DNA of 62,662 nt from Desulfuromonadales bacterium (GTDB taxonomy: Bacteria > Desulfobacterota > Desulfuromonadia > Geobacterales > Pseudopelobacteraceae): positions 1-62,662 of the forward strand of contig DUZX01000020.1 in assembly GCA_013349325.1 (NCBI GenBank), written 5' to 3'. A program made the position numbers and the translations under genes. The notes under the pieces were generated by a model that saw only the letters and a program-made list of their open reading frames with translations, did not search any database and was not told the origin of the DNA. Below are positions 35,969 through 51,139 of the stretch, piece after piece; positions within the stretch are counted from its first letter, which is position 1, and every line of letters begins with the position of its first letter.

Positions 35969-36003
35969 AGTACGGCCCGGTGCAGCTTGCACCGGGCCGT
36001 ACT
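35969..36003. terminator. Long hairpin between convergent genes
   Basis: AGTACGGCCCGGTGCA pairs perfectly with TGCACCGGGCCGTACT around three bases, between the secreted protein gene (plus) and korC (minus). Short T-rich stretches follow on both strands, so it likely ends both transcripts. Confidence 0.8.
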
Positions 36004-36034
36004 TATTGTCTACGTATTGATGTAATCAGAATGA

Positions 36035-36580
36035 TCAGGCGCTAGCGGCAAGTGCCTTATCATAACCGATACTGAAGGCTTTCCTGTTCAGTTCAAGAAA
36101 TGCTTCCGGAACACTTGAAAGTACAGCCTTTTCTGCATTTTCGCGACTAACCTGTCCGGTCAATGCCACCATAGCCCCCAGGGCTACGATGTTGGCAACA
36201 ATCTCACGGCCAACATCGTTTTTAGCGGTATTGATAATCGGAAAAGAAACAATTTTGAAGTTCCCTTCGGGAAGAGTTTTGACGAGATCGGAATCAACCA
36301 GCAGAATTCCCCCCTTCTTGAGGTCATGCGTGTACTTGTTGCACGCTTCCTGAGTCATGGCCAACAATGCGTCGACCGTTGTAGCCTTCGGATAGTCAAT
36401 CGGACCATCTGAAATGATAACTTCCGATTTGGATGCGCCGCCACGGGCTTCAGGTCCGTAGCTCTGTGACTGAACAGCTTGTTTGCCTTCATAGATCGAA
36501 GCTGCCTTGGCCATGATTATTCCGGCGGTGATCAGACCCTGTCCGCCCGCACCGGAAAACCTGAGTTCATATCTTGACAT
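36035..36580 (-). CDS. korC: 2-oxoacid:ferredoxin oxidoreductase, gamma subunit
   Basis: The 181-residue subunit starts MSRYELRFSGAGGQGLITAG and is the gamma component of a 2-oxoglutarate (or similar) oxidoreductase. The G-x-G-G-Q-G loop and G-P-E-A-R-G-G are the usual motifs. It is the last of the korDABC genes and 29 bases after korB. Confidence 0.92.
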   Translation of the reverse strand: MSRYELRFSGAGGQGLITAGIIMAKAASIYEGKQAVQSQSYGPEARGGASKSEVIISDGPIDYPKATTVDALLAMTQEACNKYTHDLKKGGILLVDSDLVKTLPEGNFKIVSFPIINTAKNDVGREIVANIVALGAMVALTGQVSRENAEKAVLSSVPEAFLELNRKAFSIGYDKALAASA

Positions 36581-36609
36581 GAATATATCGCTCCTTTTTC
36601 CTGTAATTG

Positions 36610-37428
36610 TTACTTGGCAGCCTGGGCACGCTCAATAACTTTAGCGTACTCGCTGGTATAATCAGGTTTCACTTCTTTGTAGAGAATGCCGGTCAACACT
36701 TTGCCTTCCAGCTGCTCTGCTGACATTTTCTCGGCAGCTTTAACCGGAACAGCGACTTCTTTGAGACGATTCATCATCTCGATAACCGATTTGTACTTAT
36801 TACGACGGCCATAGGTAGTCGGGCAGTCATCAAGAATTTCAACAACCGAGAAACCTTTGTGCTGAATTGCTTCAACAATCAGCTTATCGATCTGGTTGGC
36901 ATGGTATGCAGTACCACGGGCAACGAAGGTGGCACCGGCACCAATCGCCAGTTTCGCGATATCAAAACCGGGATCCGGGTTGCCGTAGGGGGTTGTTGAT
37001 GCCTTGTGGCCGGTCGGCGTACAGGGCGAGAACTGTCCGCCGGTCATACCATAGATATAGTTATTGATGATGATATAGGTCATATTGATGTTACGACGGC
37101 AGGCGTGAATGAAGTGGTTACCACCGATGGCTGTTCCGTCGCCATCGCCACCGACCAGAATGACATCCATTTCCGGCTTGGCCATTTTAACGCCGGTCGC
37201 AAAAGCAGCAGCACGGCCGTGGGCTGTGTGCAGCGTGCAGCAGTCAATGTAGCCCGGCAGTCGAGATGCGCAACCGATACCTGATACAAGCGCCGTATTT
37301 TCTTTTTTGAGCTGCAGCGTTTCAAATGCCCTGATCAGGCCTTTCATAACGATACCGTGACCACAGCCGGGACACCAGATGTGGGGGAGTTTGCCGGGAC
37401 GAATCCATTTATCATAATCGAATGCCAT
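36610..37428 (-). CDS. korB: 2-oxoacid:ferredoxin oxidoreductase, beta (TPP-binding) subunit
   Basis: Start chosen at 37428 (MAFDYDKWIRPGKLPH), 272 residues; the open frame extends upstream into korA without homology. W-C-P-G-C-G-H-G-I-V and G-D-G-D-G-T-A-I-G-G-N bind TPP and the metal. With KorA it carries out CoA-dependent oxidation of 2-oxoglutarate to succinyl-CoA with reduction of ferredoxin. One base separates it from korA. Confidence 0.94.
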   Translation of the reverse strand: MAFDYDKWIRPGKLPHIWCPGCGHGIVMKGLIRAFETLQLKKENTALVSGIGCASRLPGYIDCCTLHTAHGRAAAFATGVKMAKPEMDVILVGGDGDGTAIGGNHFIHACRRNINMTYIIINNYIYGMTGGQFSPCTPTGHKASTTPYGNPDPGFDIAKLAIGAGATFVARGTAYHANQIDKLIVEAIQHKGFSVVEILDDCPTTYGRRNKYKSVIEMMNRLKEVAVPVKAAEKMSAEQLEGKVLTGILYKEVKPDYTSEYAKVIERAQAAK

Positions 37429-37429
37429 G

Positions 37430-38563
37430 TTACTTAACCTCCTTGATCTTCGCGAGAATCTGGTCAGGATTGATCGGTTCACCGTCAACACGGAAGATAC
37501 CGAGGACCGGAGCTTTACCCTGTGCATTACGCTCAACTTCAAGTGAACACATGCCCAGGTTCATCTCGGGAACGATAAAACCTTTTACTTTACCGGCCAA
37601 TGCTTTGATCTGCTTGTCAGGGAATGGCCAGAAGGTTTTGATACGGAACAGACCGGCTTTAATACCCTGTTCACGGGCAATATTGACGGCAAAACGAGCT
37701 GAACGGGATGTAGAGCCATAAGCAACGACAACTACATCGGCGTCATCCAGCAGATACTCTTCAAAATGAACAATATCATCAACGTTGGCATCGACCTTAC
37801 GAACCTGACGTTCTTCCTCAGCCTGAACGAGTTCGGCCTTGGTGGTCGGAAAACCGTCCTGAGCCTTATTGAGGCCGGTTACATGAAACTTGTAGCCGGA
37901 ACCGAAAGCGGCCAGGGGAGGTACATCACCGCAGCTGGTATCATACGGTTTGTACGCATCTGGTGTTACCGTTGGAGAAATGCGTTCGAGAACTTCGATT
38001 TCGCCTTTTTCCGGGAAAACAACCCGCTCACGCATATGGGCAACAATTTCATCCGGCATAACGAATACCGGTGTACGGTATTTTTCTGACAGATTAAATG
38101 CACGAATAACTTCTTCGTACGTTTCCTGAACGGAAGCCGGTGTCAGGCAGATGGCAGGATGATCGCCATGTGTTCCCCATTTTGCAGACATGACGTCAGA
38201 CTGACTGGGGCCGGTCGGCATACCGGTGGATGGTCCACCGCGCATGACGTTGTAGACAACACAGGGGATCTCAGCTATGCAGCCGTAGCCGATAAGCTCC
38301 TGTTTGAGAGAAAGTCCGGGACCGGAAGTTGATGTCAGTGCTTTGGCGCCTGCCAGTGAAGCGCCGAGTACAACGGCCATGGCACCGATCTCATCTTCCA
38401 TCTGGATGAATTTCCCACCGATTTTTGGCAGTTCGATTGACATGACCTCGGCAACTTCGGTCGAGGGTGTGATCGGGTAGCCACCGAAAAAATTGCAGCC
38501 CGCATACAGCGCGCCTTGAGCTGCAGCTTCGTTACCCTGTAAAAACGCTACTTTTTTGGACAC
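37430..38563 (-). CDS. korA: 2-oxoacid:ferredoxin oxidoreductase, alpha subunit
   Basis: A 377-residue alpha subunit with G-N-E-A-A-A-Q-G-A, G-Y-P-I-T-P-S-T-E and S-G-P-G-L-S-L. It lies 21 bases after korD. The whole set is the Geobacter 2-oxoglutarate oxidoreductase that replaces the dehydrogenase complex; other 2-oxoacids (branched-chain, pyruvate) cannot be excluded by sequence alone. Confidence 0.93.
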   Translation of the reverse strand: MSKKVAFLQGNEAAAQGALYAGCNFFGGYPITPSTEVAEVMSIELPKIGGKFIQMEDEIGAMAVVLGASLAGAKALTSTSGPGLSLKQELIGYGCIAEIPCVVYNVMRGGPSTGMPTGPSQSDVMSAKWGTHGDHPAICLTPASVQETYEEVIRAFNLSEKYRTPVFVMPDEIVAHMRERVVFPEKGEIEVLERISPTVTPDAYKPYDTSCGDVPPLAAFGSGYKFHVTGLNKAQDGFPTTKAELVQAEEERQVRKVDANVDDIVHFEEYLLDDADVVVVAYGSTSRSARFAVNIAREQGIKAGLFRIKTFWPFPDKQIKALAGKVKGFIVPEMNLGMCSLEVERNAQGKAPVLGIFRVDGEPINPDQILAKIKEVK

Positions 38564-38584
38564 AGTTTATTTCCTCCCGTAGAA

Positions 38585-38782
38585 TTATTCGGTTATGACT
38601 TTGATAGCGAAGTCGGGACAGCGTAATTCACACTGCATACACTTGATGCACGCCTCAAGATTTTTCACAGAGGCATAAAATCCCTTCATTTCAAGTACAT
38701 CTTTCGGGCAGAATTCCACACAGACATGGCACCCTTTGCAGTATTTTTCGATAATCTCAATTTTTGGCAATGTTTTTTCCAT
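38585..38782 (-). CDS. korD: Ferredoxin-type 2[4Fe-4S] delta subunit of 2-oxoacid oxidoreductase
   Basis: The 65-residue ferredoxin has two C-x2-C-x2-C-x3-C-P type clusters (K-G-C-H-V-C-V-E-F-C-P and I-K-C-M-Q-C-E-L-R-C-P), accepting electrons from the KorAB site. It leads the korDABC group. Confidence 0.94.
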   Translation of the reverse strand: MEKTLPKIEIIEKYCKGCHVCVEFCPKDVLEMKGFYASVKNLEACIKCMQCELRCPDFAIKVITE

Positions 38783-38840
38783 CGTGGAATGACTCCTTTA
38801 TTCCGTAATAAAAGGTGGTAAATACAAACTCCAGAAAGCA

Positions 38841-38875
38841 GCAAAAGAAGAGCGGGAATTCTTCTCTTCTTTTGC
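38841..38875 (-). terminator. Hairpin between mdh and korD
   Basis: GCAAAAGAAGAG pairs with CTCTTCTTTTGC, a 12-base-pair perfect stem with an 11-base loop, with only a weak T-run. It may partly terminate transcription or stabilise the mdh end, allowing mdh and kor levels to differ. Confidence 0.5.
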
Positions 38876-38899
38876 AACTTCCAGAGGAGTGATTATAAA

Positions 38900-39928
<1,029 letters not shown>

Positions 39929-39985
39929 TCATATTTTCAGGAAAATCGCAACGTTCGTTTTCAGTTCATCTGCTTATTTCAGGAA

Positions 39986-42268
<2,283 letters not shown>

Positions 42269-42281
42269 TTCTAAAAAAATC

Positions 42282-42298
42282 TTGTATACAGTATACAA
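42282..42298. promoter_or_regulatory. Palindromic operator overlapping the icd promoter -10
   Basis: TTGTATACAGTATACAA is a perfect 8-base inverted repeat about one central base. The TTGTATAC half-site resembles sites of GntR (FadR-like) family regulators. It covers the -10 element, so binding would probably repress. The regulator is not in the window. Confidence 0.65.
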
Positions 42299-42316
42299 AA
42301 CACACCAGAGTGTCAA
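42288..42316 (-). promoter_or_regulatory. Probable icd promoter
   Basis: On the minus strand, TTGACA (42311-42316), a 17-base spacer and TACTGT (42288-42293). The consensus -35 and good spacing support a housekeeping promoter for icd, and perhaps mdh-korDABC. Confidence 0.65.
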
Positions 42317-42374
42317 GAAAAAAGCTGGTACGGCAAACCGCGCTATGTATATGACGACTAAATAAAGGGGCCGG

Positions 42375-43079
42375 TTACCTCACCTGATGGCGCCGGATTT
42401 CTTCAGGATTCTCGACGTCGTTCCGACTGAAGTGACGCGGTATCGTCAGGACTTGTCCCGGCCACAACCTTTTTGGATCTCGGATTTGATCCCGGTTGGC
42501 ACGATAAATTATGGGCCACAGTTCAGCGTTATTATAAATTTCTGCCCGGCCAGATATCTGCGGCAAAGTTTCACCACGTCGCACGGTGTATTTTGTTGTG
42601 GTAGGTTGATTTGGTTCTTTGCGGCTCCGCTGCATTTCAGACTCAACTTTTGCGCGTGCATCGGTCTCCGCCTGGATCTTTTCCTGTTCACGCAAAAGAA
42701 GCTCGGCCTGAGCAGCTTCACGCATCAACTGCTCTTCTTCTGCCTTGACGGCTATTTCAGCAACCCGCTGGCGCTCTTCATCTTCCTTACGTTTACGTAC
42801 TCGTTGCAGTTCAGATTGAAGTAATTCCGCTTTTTGAAAGGCCATCTGATAATAACTGTCCGCCAGTTTGTGGTCTTTGGTAACAAGAAATATCGCTTCA
42901 CCATGCTCAAAGGTTTCCAAAAGACTGCGGTACTCTTGCGGAAACAGCCGGGGAGCGTCCTGACGACCGACATCTTCAACCAGCGGTGCCACTCTGGAAC
43001 GCCAGGTCGGCAACGGCGCAGCACAACCAGACACAAGCAAAAAGATCAACAGTATGAATGTTGCTGCACGTAAAATCAC
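42375..43079 (-). CDS. LysM-domain lipoprotein with coiled-coil region
   Basis: The 234-residue protein has a lipoprotein signal (L-L-V-S-G-C), a glutamine/glutamate-rich helical stretch (about 85-150, coiled-coil pattern) and a C-terminal LysM domain (Y-T-V-R-R-G-E-T-L-P-Q-I-S-G, L-W-P-I-I-Y-R-A-N-R-D-Q-I-R-D-P, P-G-Q-V-L-T-I-P). LysM binds peptidoglycan. It lies nine bases after aspS and shares its transcript. Confidence 0.88.
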   Translation of the reverse strand: MILRAATFILLIFLLVSGCAAPLPTWRSRVAPLVEDVGRQDAPRLFPQEYRSLLETFEHGEAIFLVTKDHKLADSYYQMAFQKAELLQSELQRVRKRKEDEERQRVAEIAVKAEEEQLMREAAQAELLLREQEKIQAETDARAKVESEMQRSRKEPNQPTTTKYTVRRGETLPQISGRAEIYNNAELWPIIYRANRDQIRDPKRLWPGQVLTIPRHFSRNDVENPEEIRRHQVR

Positions 43080-43088
43080 CGTTTACTA

Positions 43089-44873
43089 TCAGACCGCTTT
43101 TTCAGCCAGACGTATTCCCAGCTCACGCAGCTGCTTGGTGTCCACGTGTGAAGGCGCTTCTGACATCAGACAGGTACCCCTCTGCGTTTTCGGGAATGCA
43201 ATCACGTCGCGGATCGAGTCACTGCCGGTCAGCAGCATGATCAGACGATCCATGCCAAAGGCAATACCGCCATGCGGTGGCGTCCCGAATTCAAGCGCGT
43301 CGAGCAGGAACCCAAATTTGCTGCGGGCGCTTTCTACTGACATTCCGAGCATCTTGAACATCAGCGACTGGACCTGTTCCTGATGGATTCTGATCGAACC
43401 ACCACCGATTTCGTTGCCATTCAGGACAAGATCGTATGCCTTGGCACGACAACGCCCCGGATCAGTCTCGACAAACGACACATCTTCATCCATCGGCGCA
43501 GTAAAGGGGTGATGTACTGCTGACCAGCGTTTTTCTTCTTCATCCCATTCCAGCAGCGGGAACTCTGTCACCCAGACGAAACGATAGACATCCTTGCTGG
43601 TCAGCTTGAGCAGATTGGCCAGATGATTGCGCAGTTTACCGAGCGAATCATTTACGACCTTGGGCTTGTCAGCCACAAAGAACAGCAGATCCCCCTCTTC
43701 CGCTCCAAAGGCACTGTTCATCGAGGCGATTACTTCGGGTGTAAAGAACTTGGCAATCGGTGAATGCCATTCGCCATTCTCGATCTTGACGTAGGCTAAG
43801 CCCTTGGCACCGTAGATTTTGACGAACTCGGTCAGATCGTCGATATCCTTACGGGAGAACCTTGCACACCCCTTGGCGTTGATGCCTTTGATAATGCCAC
43901 CATTGGAGGAAACATCGACAAAGACTTTGAAACCGGAACCTTTGACAATATCAGTCAGATCACACAGTTCCATGCCAAAGCGCAGATCCGGATTATCGAC
44001 CCCAAAACGGCGGATGGACTCGGCATAGGTAATGCGTTCCACCGGTAACGATACCGTAACGCCCTTGGCCTCAGTAAAGATGCGTGCAATCAACCCTTCC
44101 ATAACGGTGATGATATCTTCCTGGTCGATGAAGGACATTTCGCAGTCGATCTGGGTAAATTCGGGCTGACGGTCAGCGCGCAAATCCTCATCACGGAAAC
44201 AGCGTACGACCTGGAAATATTTATCAAACCCGGAAATCATCAGGATCTGCTTAAAGATCTGCGGGGACTGCGGCAAGGCATAAAACTGCCCCTGGTTGAT
44301 TCGGGACGGCACCAGGAAGTCACGAGCCCCCTCCGGCGTGGACTTGGTAAGGAACGGGGTTTCCAGCTCGATAAAACCGTTATCGGTCAGATAGGAGCGT
44401 GTCAACTGGGAAACCTTCGAACGCAGGATCAGATTAGACTGCAACTGCGAACGACGCAGGTCGAGGTAGCGGTATTTGAGACGGATATTCTCGTTGATAT
44501 CGCTATGTTCATCCAGCATGAACGGCAGCGGCTTGGAACGATTCAGCAGTTTGCACTCCAAAACCTGAATCTCGACTTCGCCGGTCTTCATACCGGAGTT
44601 GACGGTTCCGTCCGGACGCGGAATAACCGTGCCTCTGATCGCCAGTACAAACTCACTGCGGACAGCTTCAGCAACCGCATGTGCCGGAGCGTTTACTTCC
44701 GGATCGAATACAATCTGAGCGATTCCTTCGCGGTCGCGCAAATCGATAAAAATCAAGCCGCCATGATCCCGGCGACGCAGAGCCCACCCCATCAGAATAA
44801 CTTCGTTACCGATATCCGCAGCCCGCAGGTCACCGCAGTAATGTGTCCGCTTCCAACTTCCAAGTGTGTCCAT
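43089..44873 (-). CDS. aspS: Aspartate-tRNA ligase (Asp/Asn type)
   Basis: The class II synthetase of 594 residues has an N-terminal OB anticodon domain, [17 protein letters not shown] (motif 2 region), [10 protein letters not shown], the GAD insertion domain and [10 protein letters not shown] (motif 3). It charges tRNA-Asp, probably also tRNA-Asn. Confidence 0.97.
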   Translation of the reverse strand: MDTLGSWKRTHYCGDLRAADIGNEVILMGWALRRRDHGGLIFIDLRDREGIAQIVFDPEVNAPAHAVAEAVRSEFVLAIRGTVIPRPDGTVNSGMKTGEVEIQVLECKLLNRSKPLPFMLDEHSDINENIRLKYRYLDLRRSQLQSNLILRSKVSQLTRSYLTDNGFIELETPFLTKSTPEGARDFLVPSRINQGQFYALPQSPQIFKQILMISGFDKYFQVVRCFRDEDLRADRQPEFTQIDCEMSFIDQEDIITVMEGLIARIFTEAKGVTVSLPVERITYAESIRRFGVDNPDLRFGMELCDLTDIVKGSGFKVFVDVSSNGGIIKGINAKGCARFSRKDIDDLTEFVKIYGAKGLAYVKIENGEWHSPIAKFFTPEVIASMNSAFGAEEGDLLFFVADKPKVVNDSLGKLRNHLANLLKLTSKDVYRFVWVTEFPLLEWDEEEKRWSAVHHPFTAPMDEDVSFVETDPGRCRAKAYDLVLNGNEIGGGSIRIHQEQVQSLMFKMLGMSVESARSKFGFLLDALEFGTPPHGGIAFGMDRLIMLLTGSDSIRDVIAFPKTQRGTCLMSEAPSHVDTKQLRELGIRLAEKAV

Positions 44874-44889
44874 TTTAAAAACCTCCAGT

Positions 44890-44963
44890 AAGGGTCAAGG
44901 GTCAAGGGGCAAGGGGCAAGGAGTAAAGAGTAAAGAAATAAAAGGCCATTCTTGACCCTTGAC
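44890..44963. repeat. Degenerating heptamer tandem repeat with inverted copy
   Basis: From 44890 a seven-base unit repeats about seven times with drift (agggtca, agggtca, aggggca, aggggca, aggagta, aagagta, aagaaat). A reverse-complement copy (cttgacccttgact, 44950-44963) allows a 13-base-pair stem. Lying between lepB and aspS, such heptamers resemble short tandem repetitive elements known in other bacteria. A similar run (gtgagga, gtgaaga, gtgaggg on the minus strand) covers the histidine-kinase end near 31040-31065. Confidence 0.65.
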
Positions 44964-44987
44964 TCATTGACGCTGCCGCTGGATTCC

Positions 44988-45653
44988 CTAGTTAATAAGT
45001 CTTCCGATATTCTCGAAGCGCGGGCGCAGCTTTTCGCGATTCCACGACCAGTATTTGATAAAAGCCAGCCCTTTGATCTGATCTCGTTTGACAAACTTCC
45101 AGAAGCGGCTGTCATAGGAGCGGTCACGATTATCACCCATCACAAAATAAGAATTAGCCGGCACCGTGACCGGGCCGAAGGTGTCGCGCGGATTCATCTC
45201 TTTGGGTATTATTTCCGGTTCCTTATGTATTTCATGCGGGTTTTTATAGAGGACACCGTTGACGAAGACCTGTTTTGCTTTTCCCTCAACAACATCACCG
45301 GGGGTTCCGACTACCCGTTTGATGAAATCCTTGCTGGGATCTTCCGGATATTCGAAAACGATCACATCGCCCCGCCGCGGGTCGCGGATTTTCAGCATAC
45401 GTGCATCACTGAAGGGGAGTTTGGTGCCATAGATAAATTTGCTGACCAGCAGATGATCGCCGATCAGCAAGGTATCTTCCATAGAGCCGGAAGGAATCTT
45501 AAAAGCCTGCACCAGATAGGTGCGGATAACCAGTGCCAAAAGGATCGCAATGGCAATGGATTCGGCATATTCGCGGTAAATGCTTTTTTTATAGACCTTC
45601 TCTGGCGCTGCGGGTGCGGCAACTGCTTGCGGTGCTTCCTGCTGCTCTTCCAT
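44988..45653 (-). CDS. lepB: Signal peptidase I
   Basis: The 221-residue membrane protease has one membrane segment (about 32-50) with the catalytic Ser in I-P-S-G-S-M-E-D-T-L and the Lys in R-R-G-D-V-I-V-F-E-Y-P (K-R-V-V-G). G-D-N-R-D-R-S-Y-D-S-R matches box E. It cleaves signal peptides in the membrane and is 26 bases after lepA. Confidence 0.94.
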   Translation of the reverse strand: MEEQQEAPQAVAAPAAPEKVYKKSIYREYAESIAIAILLALVIRTYLVQAFKIPSGSMEDTLLIGDHLLVSKFIYGTKLPFSDARMLKIRDPRRGDVIVFEYPEDPSKDFIKRVVGTPGDVVEGKAKQVFVNGVLYKNPHEIHKEPEIIPKEMNPRDTFGPVTVPANSYFVMGDNRDRSYDSRFWKFVKRDQIKGLAFIKYWSWNREKLRPRFENIGRLIN

Positions 45654-45679
45654 GCGGATTCCTTTACAACTCGCTGTAG

Positions 45680-47476
<1,797 letters not shown>

Positions 47477-47622
47477 GAAATCCTTCGTCTGCGTAGAAAT
47501 CGGACTGTGAACAATAAATAAAGATGGCTGGAAAGTAAAGGGGAAAAGGCGAAAAGCAGAAATCAGGGGGCGGCCCGCCCCGGCAATCAATAACACCGGC
47601 AACACCTGATCCGGCGGCACAA

Positions 47623-49284
47623 TTACGGCAGGTAGACCTGTTCGTTCTTCGGCACAAACCACTTGATCTGATTGTGGCCTATACCGGCCGGAGCCGGTTC
47701 GATCCCACGAATGCGGGAACTGACGACCGGCAGGGAATCCGGTACGTAGAGAAATGTGTAGGGCTGCTCTTCAGCCAGGATTTCCTGAATGCGGAAATAG
47801 GCCTGTTTGCGCTTTTCGATATCAAAGGTGCCTCGCCCTTCCACCAGCAGACGATCAACCTCTTTGTTCTTGTAGCCGATAAAGTTCAGTTCACCCGGTC
47901 CGGTCTTGCTGGAATGCCAGATGTCATACATATCCGGATCCTGCGAAATGCTCCAGGCCAACAGCACAACTTCAAAATTGCCCTTGTTGATAAATTCTTT
48001 CAGAAAAGCGGCCCATTCCACCACCCGTATCTTGACTTCGATCCCGATCAGACGTAGCCGTTGCTGCACGATCTGCGCAGTCATCAGCCGCTGCTGGTTC
48101 CCCTGGTTCGTCAGAATGGTAAAACTGAACGGCTTGCCGTTTTTAACCAGCAAACCATCACTGTTCCTATCACGCCAACCGGCCTGCGCCAGCAGTTCGG
48201 CGGCATGTTTCGGATCATAACCGATATCTTTCAGGCCAGCGTGGTAAGCCCAACGCCCCGGCACGATCGGACCGAGCGACTTCTGCCCCATTCCGAACAA
48301 TACCCCCTGAATCAGCTCATCCTTGTTGATGGCAGCCGTGATCGCCTGACGAATGCGCTGATCGCCGAACAGCGGATGACGCAGATTGTAGCCCATGTAC
48401 AGGTACCCGGATGAGGGGTAGCGGTATTTATTGAAACGTGATGTGAACTGTGCATTGGAGGTCTGACGGGCATACTGTACCGGCGTCAGGTTCATCAGAT
48501 CGATACCACCGGCCTTGAGTTCCATATACATGGTTGAGCTGTCCGGAATGATGCGATAGATGTAGCGGTCGATGTAGGGACGTCCCTCGAAATAATCATT
48601 ATTAGCTTCCAGCACGATTTTCTGTCCGGCGATCCATTCCTTGAAACGGTACGGACCGGTACCGACCGGCTTGCGCGCCAGCGGGCTGGTGGTGATATCA
48701 TGCCCCTCCAGCAGATGCGCCGGCAGAATGTTCATGCCCCACGAGGCCAGCGCCGGAGCAAACGGGACGCCATAGACGACCCGAACCGTATAGTCGTCAG
48801 GAGCCGTGATCTGTTTGACCTGCTTGAAGTCTTCGGCATAGGCGGTCGGAGTTTTCGGGTCAATGGTTACTCGATAGGTATACAGAACATCGCGGGAGGT
48901 AAAGGGTGCGCCATCGTGCCATCTGACTGTGCGGCGCAGATGAAAGGTAATCGTCAGTCCATCGGGAGAGATTTCGTACCTCTCTGCCAGATCGCCGGTG
49001 ATATTCAGATTTTTATCGTATTTGATCAGGCCATTATAGACCTGTCCGGCAACGGCGTGTGAGGAGGAATCGGAAGCCAGAATCGGAATCAGGGTAGACG
49101 CTTCACCAATCGTACCTTCGACAAGTGCATCACCACGTTCAGGTGTGGCCGTCGCCGTACGGGCGACCGGCTGACGTGGCGCTTCGGGAGCGGGGGTACT
49201 GCACCCCATCATGTGAACGTTACAGAAAAACAAAAAAAGAAGCGTAGAGCTGCGGAACCGCCAGCTATCCGGAAACAGGCTCAT
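47623..49284 (-). CDS. Peptide ABC transporter substrate-binding lipoprotein (family 5)
   Basis: The 553-residue protein has a lipoprotein signal (M-M-G-C-S) and the family-5 solute-binding fold typical of DppA/OppA ([39 protein letters not shown]). It binds peptides or similar solutes outside the membrane. No permease or ATPase genes adjoin; its start overlaps the stop of the TPR gene by four bases. Confidence 0.88.
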   Translation of the reverse strand: MSLFPDSWRFRSSTLLFLFFCNVHMMGCSTPAPEAPRQPVARTATATPERGDALVEGTIGEASTLIPILASDSSSHAVAGQVYNGLIKYDKNLNITGDLAERYEISPDGLTITFHLRRTVRWHDGAPFTSRDVLYTYRVTIDPKTPTAYAEDFKQVKQITAPDDYTVRVVYGVPFAPALASWGMNILPAHLLEGHDITTSPLARKPVGTGPYRFKEWIAGQKIVLEANNDYFEGRPYIDRYIYRIIPDSSTMYMELKAGGIDLMNLTPVQYARQTSNAQFTSRFNKYRYPSSGYLYMGYNLRHPLFGDQRIRQAITAAINKDELIQGVLFGMGQKSLGPIVPGRWAYHAGLKDIGYDPKHAAELLAQAGWRDRNSDGLLVKNGKPFSFTILTNQGNQQRLMTAQIVQQRLRLIGIEVKIRVVEWAAFLKEFINKGNFEVVLLAWSISQDPDMYDIWHSSKTGPGELNFIGYKNKEVDRLLVEGRGTFDIEKRKQAYFRIQEILAEEQPYTFLYVPDSLPVVSSRIRGIEPAPAGIGHNQIKWFVPKNEQVYLP

Positions 49285-50987
49285 TTTTCACCCTGTTCAC
49301 CTTTGAGTTTGAGGATCTTTTCTGCCAGTTCCTTCCGTTCGGGAGCCAGCTCCTGAGCGCGTCGGTACTGCTTGAGAGCCTTCCTGACAGAGCGGCGGGC
49401 AGCATAGACATCCCCCAGGTGTTCGACGATAGTCGAGTCATCATTAACCAGACTGATGGCCTCTTCCAGGGCGCTGGAAGCAAGTTCATAGCGTTTGAGT
49501 TTGAAATAGACCCAGCCGAGACTGTCGAGAATAAAGGCATCGTTCGGCCGGAGTTCAACCGCCTGCTGTAGAAGTTTCAGCGCCTCTTCAAGGTTAATAC
49601 CCATTTCAGCATACGTATAGCCGAGGAAATTGAGCGCTTGGGCATCCTGCGGATCAATGGCGATAACCTGTTTCATCCGTTCAATTGATTCTGCACGTTT
49701 GCCGAGCTTGTCAAAGAAAACGCCAATCCGGAAGTGATAACGGGGCTCCCTGGGAAAGCGCTGCTCGTTTTCAAGTAGCAGAGCCAATCCAAGATCCACT
49801 TTTTCAAGTGATTCGTAGAGTGCGGCCAAATTCAGATACAGCTCAACCTGCGTGGGGTTTGCAGCAAGAACTTCCTTCAGAATAGCTACGGCATCATCCG
49901 GCTTGCCCTGCTCCTTGAGAATCAGGGCGATATGACCGATGGCTTCCAAATAGGGAATGGACCCGGACGGAATTTTTCTGAATTCACGGAGCGCATTTTC
50001 AAGGTCGCCCTTTTCTTCATACGCAATGCCCTGATACAGACGGATATGGTGTGCAGAGGGGTCTTTGGCAAGCATCTCGCCAAAAATTGCCAGTGCTTCT
50101 TCATACTGTTCAAGCTCCAGATGAACCAGTCCTATCTTCCGGGCGGTTTCCTGGCCGCCAAATCCTGAATCACGCGACATATGCAGGAATTCGAGCGCTT
50201 CCTGAAAACGGCGCTGTTGGATCAGAAGCTGGGTCATGCGTTGTAATACGGCGCCCCGCTGCTCATCTTGGCCAAGCAGGCGGCGATACGTTTCGATCGC
50301 CTTCGAATAATCCCCCAGCGCTTCGTGGGTAGCAGCCATATCAATAATCGCCTGGTCGAACTCGGGACGGAGCTCAAGCGCCTTACTGAAGTAACCGAGG
50401 GCATCACGGTACAGTTTCATCTGGCTGTAGGTTCGCCCCAAATAATAATAGCCGAGCACAGAATCCGGACTCAACTTTACGAGCGTCTTGAGCGTGGTGG
50501 CCGCCTCTTCGTATTCAAACAGGCGTGTCAGCGAAACAGAGAGATGCAGGTAGGCGTCTTCTTTCGAAGGATCAAGTTTGATCGCCGTACGCAGGTAATT
50601 CGCTGCTTCCAGATCTTTACCGGTTGACCCCATCAGGATGCCCCCCAGAGCATACGGAGGGCGATAGGCAGGATCAAGCGTGATGGCTTTATTGATGTAG
50701 TCGAGCGCTTCGGGCACCTGACCGGTTTTGAGTGCAATTTCAGCCACATCGCCATGCAGCACAGCCGATCCGGGATCAATTTCAATAGCATCACGCAACA
50801 GGTTCAATGCGGTTTGATAATCGCCCTCATGCAATGCCAGACGGGACCGCGATACCAGATATAATGACCGGGAGAGTTTGTCGCGTACAGGGGGGGCTGA
50901 AGTCAGGTCTTGTTCCGTATGAGGCGTGCCGACAGCACAGGAGCAGAGCAGCAGGAGACAGATCAGTTTTATCAACAGCAGATACAT
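49281..50987 (-). CDS. TPR-repeat lipoprotein
   Basis: From the ATG at 50987 the product is about 568 residues: a lipoprotein signal (L-L-L-L-C-S-C) and around 13 tetratricopeptide repeats over the whole length, for example A-L-D-Y-I-N-K-A-I-T-L-D-P-A-Y, A-L-G-Y-F-S-K-A-L-E-L-R-P. It is a membrane-anchored scaffold, perhaps for polysaccharide or protein secretion. The alternative upstream ATG at 51035 lacks a signal at its start. Confidence 0.85.
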   Translation of the reverse strand: MYLLLIKLICLLLLCSCAVGTPHTEQDLTSAPPVRDKLSRSLYLVSRSRLALHEGDYQTALNLLRDAIEIDPGSAVLHGDVAEIALKTGQVPEALDYINKAITLDPAYRPPYALGGILMGSTGKDLEAANYLRTAIKLDPSKEDAYLHLSVSLTRLFEYEEAATTLKTLVKLSPDSVLGYYYLGRTYSQMKLYRDALGYFSKALELRPEFDQAIIDMAATHEALGDYSKAIETYRRLLGQDEQRGAVLQRMTQLLIQQRRFQEALEFLHMSRDSGFGGQETARKIGLVHLELEQYEEALAIFGEMLAKDPSAHHIRLYQGIAYEEKGDLENALREFRKIPSGSIPYLEAIGHIALILKEQGKPDDAVAILKEVLAANPTQVELYLNLAALYESLEKVDLGLALLLENEQRFPREPRYHFRIGVFFDKLGKRAESIERMKQVIAIDPQDAQALNFLGYTYAEMGINLEEALKLLQQAVELRPNDAFILDSLGWVYFKLKRYELASSALEEAISLVNDDSTIVEHLGDVYAARRSVRKALKQYRRAQELAPERKELAEKILKLKGEQGEK

Positions 50988-51139
50988 GGCAGGATCAGTC
51001 CGTTTCTTCGTATTTTTCTCGAAAAAACGTAGCATGAATAGCAGGCATGGTCAAACGATATTAGAAAAGAAGTAAGAAGAGATTTTAGAAGATAACCGCA
51101 CCTTGTGATCAGGTGACTTTGGTGATACTCTGAACTGCC

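Noticed and set aside
47500-47600. Purine-rich region upstream of lepA as a second heptamer array
   Set aside because: The period is not consistent; low-complexity only.
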